Below the pieces are notes generated by a model. It saw only the letters and a program-made list of their open reading frames with translations. It searched no databases and was not told the DNA's origin. Shown here piece after piece: positions 45,918 to 52,753 of a DNA stretch of 64,000 nt (position 1 is its first letter; each line of letters opens with the position of its first letter). The DNA comes from CAVUBL01 sp963837945 (GTDB taxonomy: Bacteria; Acidobacteriota; Thermoanaerobaculia; Multivoradales; DATKCC01). The DNA is taken from contig CAWIQD010000016.1 of assembly GCA_963837945.1 (NCBI GenBank), forward strand, positions 62,001 through 126,000, given 5' to 3'. The translations under genes and the position numbers were made by a program.

Positions 45918-46176
45918 GCCCTCCCGTACGTGGCGAGGGCGGGAGTGTTACACCAGGCGCCACGTCGGTTTGAGGCGGAGCTTCGCTAGACAGAAGAAGG
46001 GCGGGACCCGGATGGAGATTGCCTTCTGCAGATCCGGAGCCCCGCCCTTTCGACTTGGTCTCGCCATGAAGCCGGCAACCGGCGCGGCGAGCAGTCCACT
46101 CGCCGCTATCTACGGTCGCGGCGCGCGGGCGGATTCACCGTGCAAGATTTTCCTCGGCAGGCGCCCCGCGGCGGGT
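45918..46176. other. intergenic region with a long hairpin
   Basis: 46001-46053 contains AAGGGCGGGA...CCGGAT facing ATCCGGAGCCCCGCCCTTT, a likely terminator with a large loop. A short motif near 45965 (GGTTTGAGGCGGAGCTTCG) is nearly repeated at 57759. Confidence 0.5.
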
Positions 46177-46704
46177 TCATTCGTAGGGTGCGATCCGCCC
46201 GCAGGCGACCGGCCGGCCGCCCGAGTCGAGGTCGTAGAGGACCAGCGTCCGGCTGCCGAGCGGCGTCAGGCGGGAAGCGTCGATCGTGTACTCGTGCTCG
46301 AAGACCACGGCGCCGCGCCCGTCGGAGGTCGGCGGCGGGACCAGGGCGACCCGGTCGCGGCCGGTGACCGGCCCGCCGGCGGCGGGGCTCACCACCTGGA
46401 GCTTGACCTCGTCGGCCGTGTCGCTCGTCGGGCAGAGCGAGCTCCGGCCGCCCTGGGCCCCGTCGAGGGCCGCCGGATGGACCTCGAGCGGGTCGAGGCC
46501 GAAGGCCCGGATCTGGATCGAGAGGTGGTCGCCACGCAGCACCAGGTGGGCGATGCCGGTGACGCCGGAGTCGCCCACCGGCGCGAGCTCCACGTCGAAG
46601 CTCTGCGGCTTGGGGCCGACGTAGGCGCCGGCGGCGGTGGTGAGGAAGGTCGCCGCGAGGGCGGCGGCCGCGAGGGCGAGGCGACGGTGGTGTGTCGAGG
46701 TCAT
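46177..46704 (-). CDS. secreted hypothetical protein
   Basis: 175 residues from ATG 46704, preceded by GGAGGACTGGAG. A signal peptide (RLALAAAALAATFLTTAAGA) and a beta-rich body (FDVELAPVGDSGVTGIAHLV, VVFEHEYTIDASRLTPLGSR, TLVLYDLDSGGRPVACGRIA). The end recalls the superoxide dismutase-like or CHRD fold, but metal ligands are not clear. Function not assigned. Confidence 0.6.
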   Translation of the reverse strand: MTSTHHRRLALAAAALAATFLTTAAGAYVGPKPQSFDVELAPVGDSGVTGIAHLVLRGDHLSIQIRAFGLDPLEVHPAALDGAQGGRSSLCPTSDTADEVKLQVVSPAAGGPVTGRDRVALVPPPTSDGRGAVVFEHEYTIDASRLTPLGSRTLVLYDLDSGGRPVACGRIAPYE

Positions 46705-46841
46705 GACTCCAGTCCTCCAGGCCACGATGGACCCCGGAACAAGGCCGGGATCCCGTCCCCCGAGCTCGGCCTTCGGAACAGAGTCTTCAGCAAGACCCGT
46801 GCCGCCGCGGCGGACCGCCCAGCGTTCGCTACAATGTCCGG

Positions 46842-47861
46842 GTGCCTACCGCCGACCCCGCGGCCCCCTATCGCCTCCCGGCGATCCCGTACCTGCGCCT
46901 CCGGGCCATCTTCCGCGCCCGCGAGCCGGCGCACCTGCCCGCCTTCCACGGCTCGCTCCTCCGCGGCGCCTTCGGCCACGCCCTGCGCCGCGCGGTCTGC
47001 GCCATGGGGCCCGAGCAGCCCTGCGCCACCTGCCCCTTGCGCGGGCCGTGCGTCTACACCCGCCTGTTCGAGACCTTCCTCGAGGGCGAGGCGCCGCCCT
47101 TCTTGCAGGGGATCGAGACGGCGCCCCGGCCCTACGTGGTCGAGCCCCGCTCGGCGGCCCGGGAGCTCCAGGCCGGCGACCCTCTCGAGGCGGACCTCCT
47201 GCTCCTCGGCCAGGCGACCGAGCTCCAGGGCTACGCGGTCCTCGCCCTCGGCTGGATGGCCGAGGCCGGCCTCGGCCGCCGCCGTGCGCGCTTCGAGCTC
47301 GAGAGCGTCGACTACCCGGCCCGCGAAGGGCCCGCCGGGGCGGAGACGCTCGTCTGGCGACCGGGTTACCGCGCCGGCGGCCGCCGCTGGCCGGGGACGG
47401 TCGAGCCCCTGGCCACGATCCCCGCCGCCGGGCCGGCCCCGGGAGCCGCTCGCGAGAGCGCGCCCGAGATGCTAACCGTCCGCTTCGTCACCGCCACGCG
47501 CCTCAAGAAGAACGGCTCCCTCCAGGACCGGGTCAGCTTCCGCACTCTCGCCTTCCACGCGCTCCGCCGCGCCCTGGAGATCGCCCACTGCCACGTGCCG
47601 GGCGCGCGGCCGGACTGGGAGCTCAAGCGCCTGCTCGACCGGGCCGCGGCTGTCCGGGTCACCCGCTCGGCGCTCCGCTGGCACGACCAGAGCCGTTACT
47701 CGAGCCGCCAGAAGACGACCCATCCGATCGGCGGCTTCGAAGGCGAGATCGACCTCGAAGGCGATCTCGCCCCGTTCCTGCCCCTCCTCCGGACCGCCGA
47801 GATCCTCCACGTGGGCAAGGGCGCCACCTTCGGGTTGGGGAAAGTGGAAATCCTGCGGTGA
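46842..47861 (+). CDS. cas6: CRISPR-associated endoribonuclease Cas6
   Basis: 339 residues from GTG 46842. The C-terminal Gly-rich loop LHVGKGATFGLGKVEI is the Cas6 signature. The N-terminus (FHGSLLRGAFGHALRRAVCA) and a Cys cluster (CATCPLRGPC) match the larger Cas6 group often found with type III systems. Cas6 cuts the pre-crRNA in the repeat. It lies 300 bp upstream of array 1. No effector genes follow. Confidence 0.9.
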   Translation: MPTADPAAPYRLPAIPYLRLRAIFRAREPAHLPAFHGSLLRGAFGHALRRAVCAMGPEQPCATCPLRGPCVYTRLFETFLEGEAPPFLQGIETAPRPYVVEPRSAARELQAGDPLEADLLLLGQATELQGYAVLALGWMAEAGLGRRRARFELESVDYPAREGPAGAETLVWRPGYRAGGRRWPGTVEPLATIPAAGPAPGAARESAPEMLTVRFVTATRLKKNGSLQDRVSFRTLAFHALRRALEIAHCHVPGARPDWELKRLLDRAAAVRVTRSALRWHDQSRYSSRQKTTHPIGGFEGEIDLEGDLAPFLPLLRTAEILHVGKGATFGLGKVEILR

Positions 47862-47957
47862 CTGCGGCCGCTCGGGGCGGAGCCGGGAACGCCGCCTGAG
47901 GACTTTGCCGTAGCCGTTGTGGTACACTCCACCAAACGCCGGATGTGGCGCTCGCCC

Positions 47958-48160
47958 GAAGCAAAATTCATGCCAGGTCGGAGTCGCCATTTTGGCATGG
48001 AGGTTACGGAGAGTGCCTCAAGCTCTTTGACATCAGGAGGTTAGATGATGTCGAGGAGACCTGGAGACGCCCGCGGAGGAGCCTGGAGGATGGTCGAAAC
48101 CGGAGGTTACGGAAAACGACCCGCGAACTACCTGATGGCGAAGGACTTAGAGCTACTGCC
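47958..48160 (+). promoter_or_regulatory. CRISPR leader 1
   Basis: About 200 bp closely matching the leader of array 2 (52540-52737). Shared blocks are TTCATGCCAGG, CGCCATTTTGGC, CTTTGACA, two GAGGTTACGG copies and GACTTAGARCTACTGCC just before the first repeat. It probably holds the transcription start and the adaptation signals. Confidence 0.8.
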
Positions 48161-48176
48161 GTCGGAATTGCCCTGA
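48048..48176 (+). CDS. leader-encoded 42-residue micro-ORF, array 1
   Basis: ATG 48048 follows AGGAGG with 7-nt spacing. The peptide begins MSRRPGDARGGAWRMVETGG and ends AKDLELLPSELP; its last codons and TGA (48174-48176) lie in the first CRISPR repeat. The equivalent frame in leader 2 keeps the same length. Of six changes in the last 26 codons, five are synonymous. Expression is not proven; conserved leader DNA could also explain it. Confidence 0.4.
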   Translation: MSRRPGDARGGAWRMVETGGYGKRPANYLMAKDLELLPSELP

Positions 48177-48507
48177 TCAGCACGGAGGGATTGCGACGCG
48201 ACGAGGCACCCCTGGATGGTTGCCGTAACGGCTGTCGTCGGAATTGCCCTGATCAGCACGGAGGGATTGCGACATGACGTGCGGGATATCGACGCCCAAC
48301 CATCCAGCAATGGCGATAGTCGGAATTGCCCTGATCAGCACGGAGGGATTGCGACTCCTTACCTTCCACGACGTAGTGAGTCTCCACCTCGGCTCCCGTC
48401 GGAATTGCCCTGATCAGCACGGAGGGATTGCGACCAGAGCAATGCATGCTCGAGCGGTCGCGAGGTCTCTGTCGGAATTGCTCTGATCAGCACGGAGGGA
48501 TTGCGAC
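48161..48507 (+). CRISPR. CRISPR array 1, 5 repeats
   Basis: 37-bp repeats beginning GTCGGAATTGCCC and ending GGATTGCGAC at 48161, 48237, 48319, 48398 and 48471; spacers of 39, 45, 42 and 36 bp. The last repeat has one substitution (GCTCTG for GCCCTG), consistent with the distal end. Leader on the left, same strand as cas6. Confidence 0.95.
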
Positions 48508-48570
48508 CGTTAGCAAGAACTGTCCAACATCGGGTGTTGGACATTGGACAGTTGACAGTTTTTGCTAACG
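48508..48570. repeat. nested palindrome after array 1
   Basis: Outer arms CGTTAGCAA and TTGCTAACG and inner arms AACTGTCCAA and TTGGACAGTT form a long two-part stem-loop directly abutting the last repeat. It may end array transcription or mark an insertion boundary. Confidence 0.55.
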
Positions 48571-48635
48571 CCTAACGGAGCCGGACGGTTCCAACAGGCA
48601 CAATCTCCGCCGAAGGCGGAGGGAAGGAGTCGGCC

Positions 48636-49607
48636 ATGCGCCGTTCATTCGTCGCAGTACTGGCGGCCATCGTGGCCGCCTTCCTGTTCACTCCGGCCGT
48701 TGCTTCGGCGGCGACCACGGTCGACGTGCTCGTTTTGTCGACCGTGCCCAATTCGGTCTACACCAACTGGGACGACCTCGGTCAGGCGACCGAGGACGTA
48801 GCGGAGTTTTTGACCGTTACCGGCCTCGCGCCGGAAAACGTCAAAGTCCACTACGATCCGAATCCGCTGTCGGCGGATGAGTCGACGGCTGCCAGTCAGC
48901 TGGACCTCCTCGGAATGGTCTCTGGGGAGGTTCTCACCCGGCTGACCTCCTCCGGGTACGACAGGGCGCTTGTTTACAACAGCGCCTTGGCCCCAAACCA
49001 TGCCGGCTACGCGGATGGAGTTTTCGCCGTGGTTCGCCGGGGTGGAAGGGGGGGGGTTCACGAGCTATTGCATCTGTTCTCCGGCAAGGGATCGTCTCTT
49101 CACTATGACGCTCTGTGTCTGGGGGCGTCGATGGGAGTCGATGCCATCCCAGACACGTGTCCGGGGGCTACGACCACGGTGATGGAGATTTCGGCGACCA
49201 ACAAGCGGGACACGGTCGCCAATCTGAATGCCGTGGCTAATCACGCTAACGGCCCGCCGTCTCCGAACTGGAGTTCGCTCCCGGAGATTCCGGGATTCCA
49301 GTTCGGAGTCAGGGTCAGCGCGAATGGGCAAGTTCTGCCTAGCGGACCGGAAAACTGTCTCCCGGAGACGGTTTGTTACTCCGTGTCGGTGGAGGGTCGA
49401 TCCGAGGTTTTTGTGAGGATTGTCGGCCCGAAGCCCAACGGAAGACTGTGGGTCAACATCCTCAAGTTCACTACAAGTGAGCTTGAGGTTTGGGTCAAAC
49501 AGGACAGTAGTGGGAAGGTGCAGTACTACGACCTGTCCCAGTACGACAAAGGTCGGGATGGCTCTAGCCTACCGGGCTTTGTCGACACCGAGGCCTTTCT
49601 GCCTTAA
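48636..49607 (+). CDS. secreted protein with HELLH zincin-like motif
   Basis: 323 residues. Signal peptide (SFVAVLAAIVAAFLFTPAVA). About residue 141 has HELLHLFSGKG, matching the HExxH zinc-binding motif of metallopeptidases; a third ligand is not certain. From about residue 235 a separate domain (EVFVRIVGPKPNGRL, ELEVWVKQDSSGK) also occurs in the secreted protein at 55388. A short hairpin (CTCCGCCGAAGGCGGAG) and GGAAGGAG precede the ATG. It lies between CRISPR array pieces on the array strand. Role unknown. Confidence 0.65.
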   Translation: MRRSFVAVLAAIVAAFLFTPAVASAATTVDVLVLSTVPNSVYTNWDDLGQATEDVAEFLTVTGLAPENVKVHYDPNPLSADESTAASQLDLLGMVSGEVLTRLTSSGYDRALVYNSALAPNHAGYADGVFAVVRRGGRGGVHELLHLFSGKGSSLHYDALCLGASMGVDAIPDTCPGATTTVMEISATNKRDTVANLNAVANHANGPPSPNWSSLPEIPGFQFGVRVSANGQVLPSGPENCLPETVCYSVSVEGRSEVFVRIVGPKPNGRLWVNILKFTTSELEVWVKQDSSGKVQYYDLSQYDKGRDGSSLPGFVDTEAFLP

Positions 49608-49609
49608 CC

Positions 49610-49628
49610 CCGCCCGAAGTTCGGGCGG
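49610..49628 (+). terminator. hairpin after the HELLH gene
   Basis: CCGCCCGAA pairs with TTCGGGCGG immediately after the TAA. A second stem (CCCCGCCGAGAGGCGGG) follows. No T-run, so termination efficiency is uncertain. Confidence 0.5.
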
Positions 49629-49674
49629 CGCAACGCGAACGACCCCCCGCCGAGAGGCGGGTCGGTTCAACGAG

Positions 49675-49805
49675 GTCGGAATTGCCCTGATCAGTACGGA
49701 GGGATTGCGACACCTGGGGGATCGCGACCGGGCAGAGCGTGGTCGAGATGTAGTCCTCTCCCAGGAAGGTCGGAATTGCCCTGATCAGTACGGGGGGATT
49801 GCGAC
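49675..49805 (+). CRISPR. two-repeat CRISPR remnant
   Basis: Repeats at 49675-49711 and 49769-49805 carry the change CAGTACGG; the second has one more change. The single spacer is 57 bp, longer than any in the main arrays. It looks like the decayed distal end of array 1, cut off by the insertion of the HELLH gene. Confidence 0.85.
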
Positions 49806-50105
49806 GGAAGCCCGTTCAGCCCTTCAGCCACGAAGTCGGTGTCTCCTCAACTTGGAGTGGGCGATTCCGGACTGCTGCCAGAGGCGTGCCTGGCACCCCC
49901 TCTGGCTACCCCGGAATTGGGAGCTGTGGCAGAGGTCGTACCGCCGGGGGGAGGTCCGCACGTCGGCCTCGCGGGCATGGGACAGGATGAGCTGCCCGGG
50001 GTCCTCGATCGCCGCGAGGCGCTCCGCGTCGTCGAAGGGGCGGAGCCAGGTGTGGCGCAGCATCCTACGTGGAGTGGAAGAAGGAGTAACCGCTCAAGCC
50101 GCCGC

Positions 50106-50354
50106 CTACGGCAGTCCGCCCAGCGCACGCTCCAGCTCCTCTCCCGAGAGCGTGGCCTCGGCGCGCCGCTCTTCGATCAGCTTCCAGAGCTCGGGGCTCG
50201 TCTCGAGAACGACGGTCTCCCAGTCCTCGCCCTCGACACCGATGAGCAACGCTGCGGGCCGGCCCCGGCGCGTGACGACGATCCGGTCTCGCTGCGCCGA
50301 GTCGACGGCTACTTTGATGCCCTTCTGTAGATCTCGAACGCTGATCGTCTTCAC
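50106..50354 (-). CDS. phd: Phd/YefM-type antitoxin
   Basis: 82 residues from GTG 50354, with GGAGGAG upstream. TISVRDLQKGIKVAVDSAQR and DRIVVTRRGRPAALLIGVEG are a Phd/YefM DNA-binding domain; the tail (ATLSGEELERALGGL) contacts the toxin. Here the toxin gene comes first, with a 4-bp GTGA overlap. Confidence 0.85.
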   Translation of the reverse strand: MKTISVRDLQKGIKVAVDSAQRDRIVVTRRGRPAALLIGVEGEDWETVVLETSPELWKLIEERRAEATLSGEELERALGGLP

Positions 50355-50552
50355 AGGATCTCCTCCGTCGTGCGGTGAGGAGGCTTCCGTCTCACCGCCC
50401 GGATGAACACTCGATTCTCCGTCTCGTCGACGTCGTAGAAGACTCGGTAGTCGCCCACCCGCAACTGCCAGATCGGTGGGACCGCCGCGAAGGGCGGCAC
50501 GAGCTTCCGCAGCCGCTTGATCTGCTTGGTGGCCAGATCGGAGCCCGTACAT
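50351..50552 (-). CDS. relE: RelE-family toxin with start-region frameshift
   Basis: The conserved body KQIKRLRKLVPPFAAVPPIW, QLRVGDYRVFYDVDETENRV and RAVRRKPPHRTTEEI is a RelE-like toxin. An ATG at 50552 (MYGL) fits the usual start, but one base too many or too few separates it from SDLATKQIK. About 67 residues if bridged. Confidence 0.7.
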
Positions 50553-50596
50553 GCATAGATCTTTGCATAGGCAAGGCCCGAAGGCAATTCGTGACG

Positions 50597-51253
50597 ATGC
50601 GACCGCTCCAAGCCGTCCTTCCAGACTGCCAGCAGGTGCCTGCCAGAAAGGTGCCTGGCACCCCCTCTGCACTGGACCGCGGCCACCGCTGGGTGGTGGA
50701 CGCCGACATCGCCGGCTTCTTCGACCGCATCCCCCACGCGCGCTTGCTCGAAGCCCTGGGCCGCCTCGGCTTCGACCCCTACGTCGAGCGCCTCTTCGAG
50801 CTCTGGGTCCGCGCCGAGGTCTACGACGGCCGCTCGCTCCGCCGGCTCGAGGAGGGCGTCCCTCAGGGCTCTGTCGTCTCGCCCATGCTCGCCAACCTCT
50901 TCCTCGACCGCCTCGACGAGGAGCTCGCCGCGGCGGGCCTCGTGGCCGTGCGCTACGCCGACGATTTCGCGGTGCTCTGCCGCGACGAGGCAGCCGCCCA
51001 GGAGGCCCTGGAGCTCACCGACGACCTCCTCGAAGCCCTGGATCTCGACCTCAACCGGGACAAGACCGCCATCCAGAGCTTCGAAGGCGGCTTCAAGTTC
51101 CTGGGGGCGCTCTTCGTGGGCGAGAGCATCTTCCTGCCGTTCGAGCGCGGGCGACGCGAGCGCGGTGCGCCCAAGCTCCCTCCGCCCCTCGATCTGCGCA
51201 CCTATCTCGAGCTCCGGGAGGCGGGAGAGCCGCCGTGGCCAACCTCTACTTGA
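50597..51253 (+). CDS. reverse transcriptase adjacent to cas1, 5'-truncated
   Basis: Recognisable RT sequence begins at about 50670 (ALDRGHRW). Motif A VVDADIAGFFDRI with both Asp, motif B GVPQGSVVSPMLANLFLD, motif C VRYADDFAVL, then LNRDKTAI and FKFLGALF are all present. The fingers region (RT0-2) is missing because the TA insertion ends at 50669; the nearest in-frame ATG is 50597. The RT is group II intron-like, as in CRISPR-associated RTs. It overlaps cas1 by 19 bp and would serve spacer uptake from RNA if functional. Confidence 0.85.
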   Translation: MRPLQAVLPDCQQVPARKVPGTPSALDRGHRWVVDADIAGFFDRIPHARLLEALGRLGFDPYVERLFELWVRAEVYDGRSLRRLEEGVPQGSVVSPMLANLFLDRLDEELAAAGLVAVRYADDFAVLCRDEAAAQEALELTDDLLEALDLDLNRDKTAIQSFEGGFKFLGALFVGESIFLPFERGRRERGAPKLPPPLDLRTYLELREAGEPPWPTST

Positions 51254-52228
51254 CCGAGCAAGGTGCCGTCCTCCGGAAGACCGGCGACCGTCTGATCGTC
51301 GAGAAGGAGGGCGAGGTCCTCCTGGAGGTTCCCTGCCTCAAGCTCGACGCCGTCCTCGTCTTCGGCAACGTCCAGTTCACCACCCAGGCGGCCGTCGAGA
51401 TGCTCGACCACGGGATCGAGCTGGCGCTGCTCTCGACCTCCGGCAGGCTCCGGGGCCAGCTCACCCCGCCCAAGGCGAAGAACGTGGTCCTCCGGATCGC
51501 CCAGTACGACCTCCACCGCTCCGGCGAGCTCTGCCTGGGACTCGCCCGGGAGATCGTTCAGGCAAAGATCGCCAACTCGGCCGCGGTGCTCCGGCGCTAC
51601 CGGGAGAACCACCCGGAGGTGCTGGAGCTCGCCGAGATCGCCGACCTCGAGGCCGCAGGCGCCCGGGCCGCCGAGGCCGAGAGCCTGGAGAGCCTCCTGG
51701 GGTTGGAAGGCACGGCGGCGGCCCGGTACTTCGGTCTCCTCGGCCGGCTGGTGCCTGCCGAGCTCGGCTTCGCCGGGCGCAACCGCCGACCGCCCCGCGA
51801 TCCGCTGAACGCACTGCTCTCCTTCGGCTACGTCCTCGTGGGCAACGAGCTCCAGAGCCTCCTCGACGGCATGGGCTACGACCCGTCCATCGGCTTCTAC
51901 CACCAGGTGGACTACGGCCGGCCGTCGCTGGCCCTCGATCTGCTCGAAGAGCTTCCGGGCGCCGTTGGTGGACCGCTTCAGCGTGAAGCTCTTGAACCTT
52001 GGCGTGCTGGCGGCCCGCGACTTCACCTCCTCGCCCCAGGGCGGGGCCTACCTGGGCCACGAGGCCAAGAAGCGCTACTTCGCGGCCTACGAGGCCGAGC
52101 TCGAGGCGCCCTTCACACTCGCCGGCGAGGAGACGAGCTTCCGCAAGCTGTTCCGCCGCCAGGCCGAGCGCCTGGCCCGCGCGCTCCAGGGCGGCGAGCC
52201 CTACCGCGCCTTCCGCTACCCATGCTGA
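51235..52228 (+). CDS. cas1: CRISPR integrase Cas1, frameshifted
   Basis: About 331 residues from GTG 51235 after bridging an indel near 51955. N-terminal beta domain NLYLTEQGAVLRKTGDRLIV and VLVFGNVQFTTQAAVEMLDH. Catalytic part DPLNALLSFGYVLVGNELQS (Glu) and GFYHQVDYGRPSLALDLLEE (His and acidic), continuing LVDRFSVKLLNLGVLAARDF. The integration subunit acting with Cas2; overlaps both neighbours. Confidence 0.92.
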
Positions 52229-52497
52229 TCACCGTGAGCTACGACATCCGGGATAACCGCCGGCGCACGAAGGTGGCCGAGGCCCTGGAGAATTACGGCC
52301 GGAGGGTGCAGCTCTCGGTCTTCGAGTGTCTGCTTGAGGACCAGCAGGTGGCGCGCTTGCGCCGCCAGCTCGAACGTTTGATCGAGCCGCAGGAGGACTC
52401 GGTACGGATCTACCGCCTGTGCGCCGAGTGTCGCGGCAAGGTGGAGGTGGTCGGGGTCGGCATCTTGACCGAGGATCCGGACGTCTACATCGTTTGA
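52222..52497 (+). CDS. cas2: CRISPR adaptation protein Cas2
   Basis: 91 residues from ATG 52222, overlapping cas1 by 7 bp. MLITVSYDIRDNRRRTKVAE and GRRVQLSVFECLLEDQQVAR, then SVRIYRLCAECRGKVEVVG, are standard Cas2 blocks with the ferredoxin-like fold and the first-strand Asp. Confidence 0.95.
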   Translation: MLITVSYDIRDNRRRTKVAEALENYGRRVQLSVFECLLEDQQVARLRRQLERLIEPQEDSVRIYRLCAECRGKVEVVGVGILTEDPDVYIV

Positions 52498-52539
52498 GGT
52501 ATACTACGCGAAGCTCAGGCGTAGCGGCGAGATTCCGGC

Positions 52540-52737
52540 AAACTTCATGCCAGGCCGAAACCGCCATTTTGGCGCTGAGGTTACGGTGAACGCTGCAAGT
52601 TCTTTGACAACAGAAGGTTAGCCGATGTCGAGAAGGCCTGAAGACGACCGCGGAGGAGCCCGGACGATGGCCGAAACCGGAGGTTACGGAAAAAGACCCG
52701 CCAACTATCTGACGGCAAAGGACTTAGAACTACTGCC
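52540..52737 (+). promoter_or_regulatory. CRISPR leader 2
   Basis: Shares its order of conserved blocks with leader 1 (47958-48160): TTCATGCCAGG, CGCCATTTTGGC, TTCTTTGACA, two GAGGTTACGG copies and GACTTAGAACTACTGCC next to the first repeat. The two differ at scattered positions without frame-changing gaps in the last 126 nt. Confidence 0.8.
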
Positions 52738-52753
52738 GTCGGAATTGCCCTGA
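52625..52753 (+). CDS. leader-encoded 42-residue micro-ORF, array 2
   Basis: ATG 52625 has AGAAGG 7 nt upstream. The peptide starts MSRRPEDDRGGARTMAETGG and ends AKDLELLPSELP, with TGA 52751-52753 inside the first repeat. Same length as the array-1 copy; the C-terminal 26 codons differ by one amino acid. Many charged residues and a GYGKRPANYL block; no known family. Coding status is inferred. Confidence 0.4.
   Translation: MSRRPEDDRGGARTMAETGGYGKRPANYLTAKDLELLPSELP

Larger units (their letters stand above)
49886..50669. repeat. direct repeats bounding a TA insertion into the RT gene
   Basis: GTGCCTGGCACCCCCTCTG occurs at 49886-49904 and 50651-50669, each preceded by TGCCAGA. The ~770 bp between them holds the phd/relE pair. 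The reverse transcriptase begins right after the second copy, so the insertion removed its 5' part. The motif matches the solo repeat ends of the 3-12 kb TA island. Confidence 0.7.

Noticed and set aside
47945..48277. 110-codon frame running through leader and array 1
   Set aside because: A different frame from the conserved micro-ORF, and its sequence is mostly repeat translation (IALISTEGLR).
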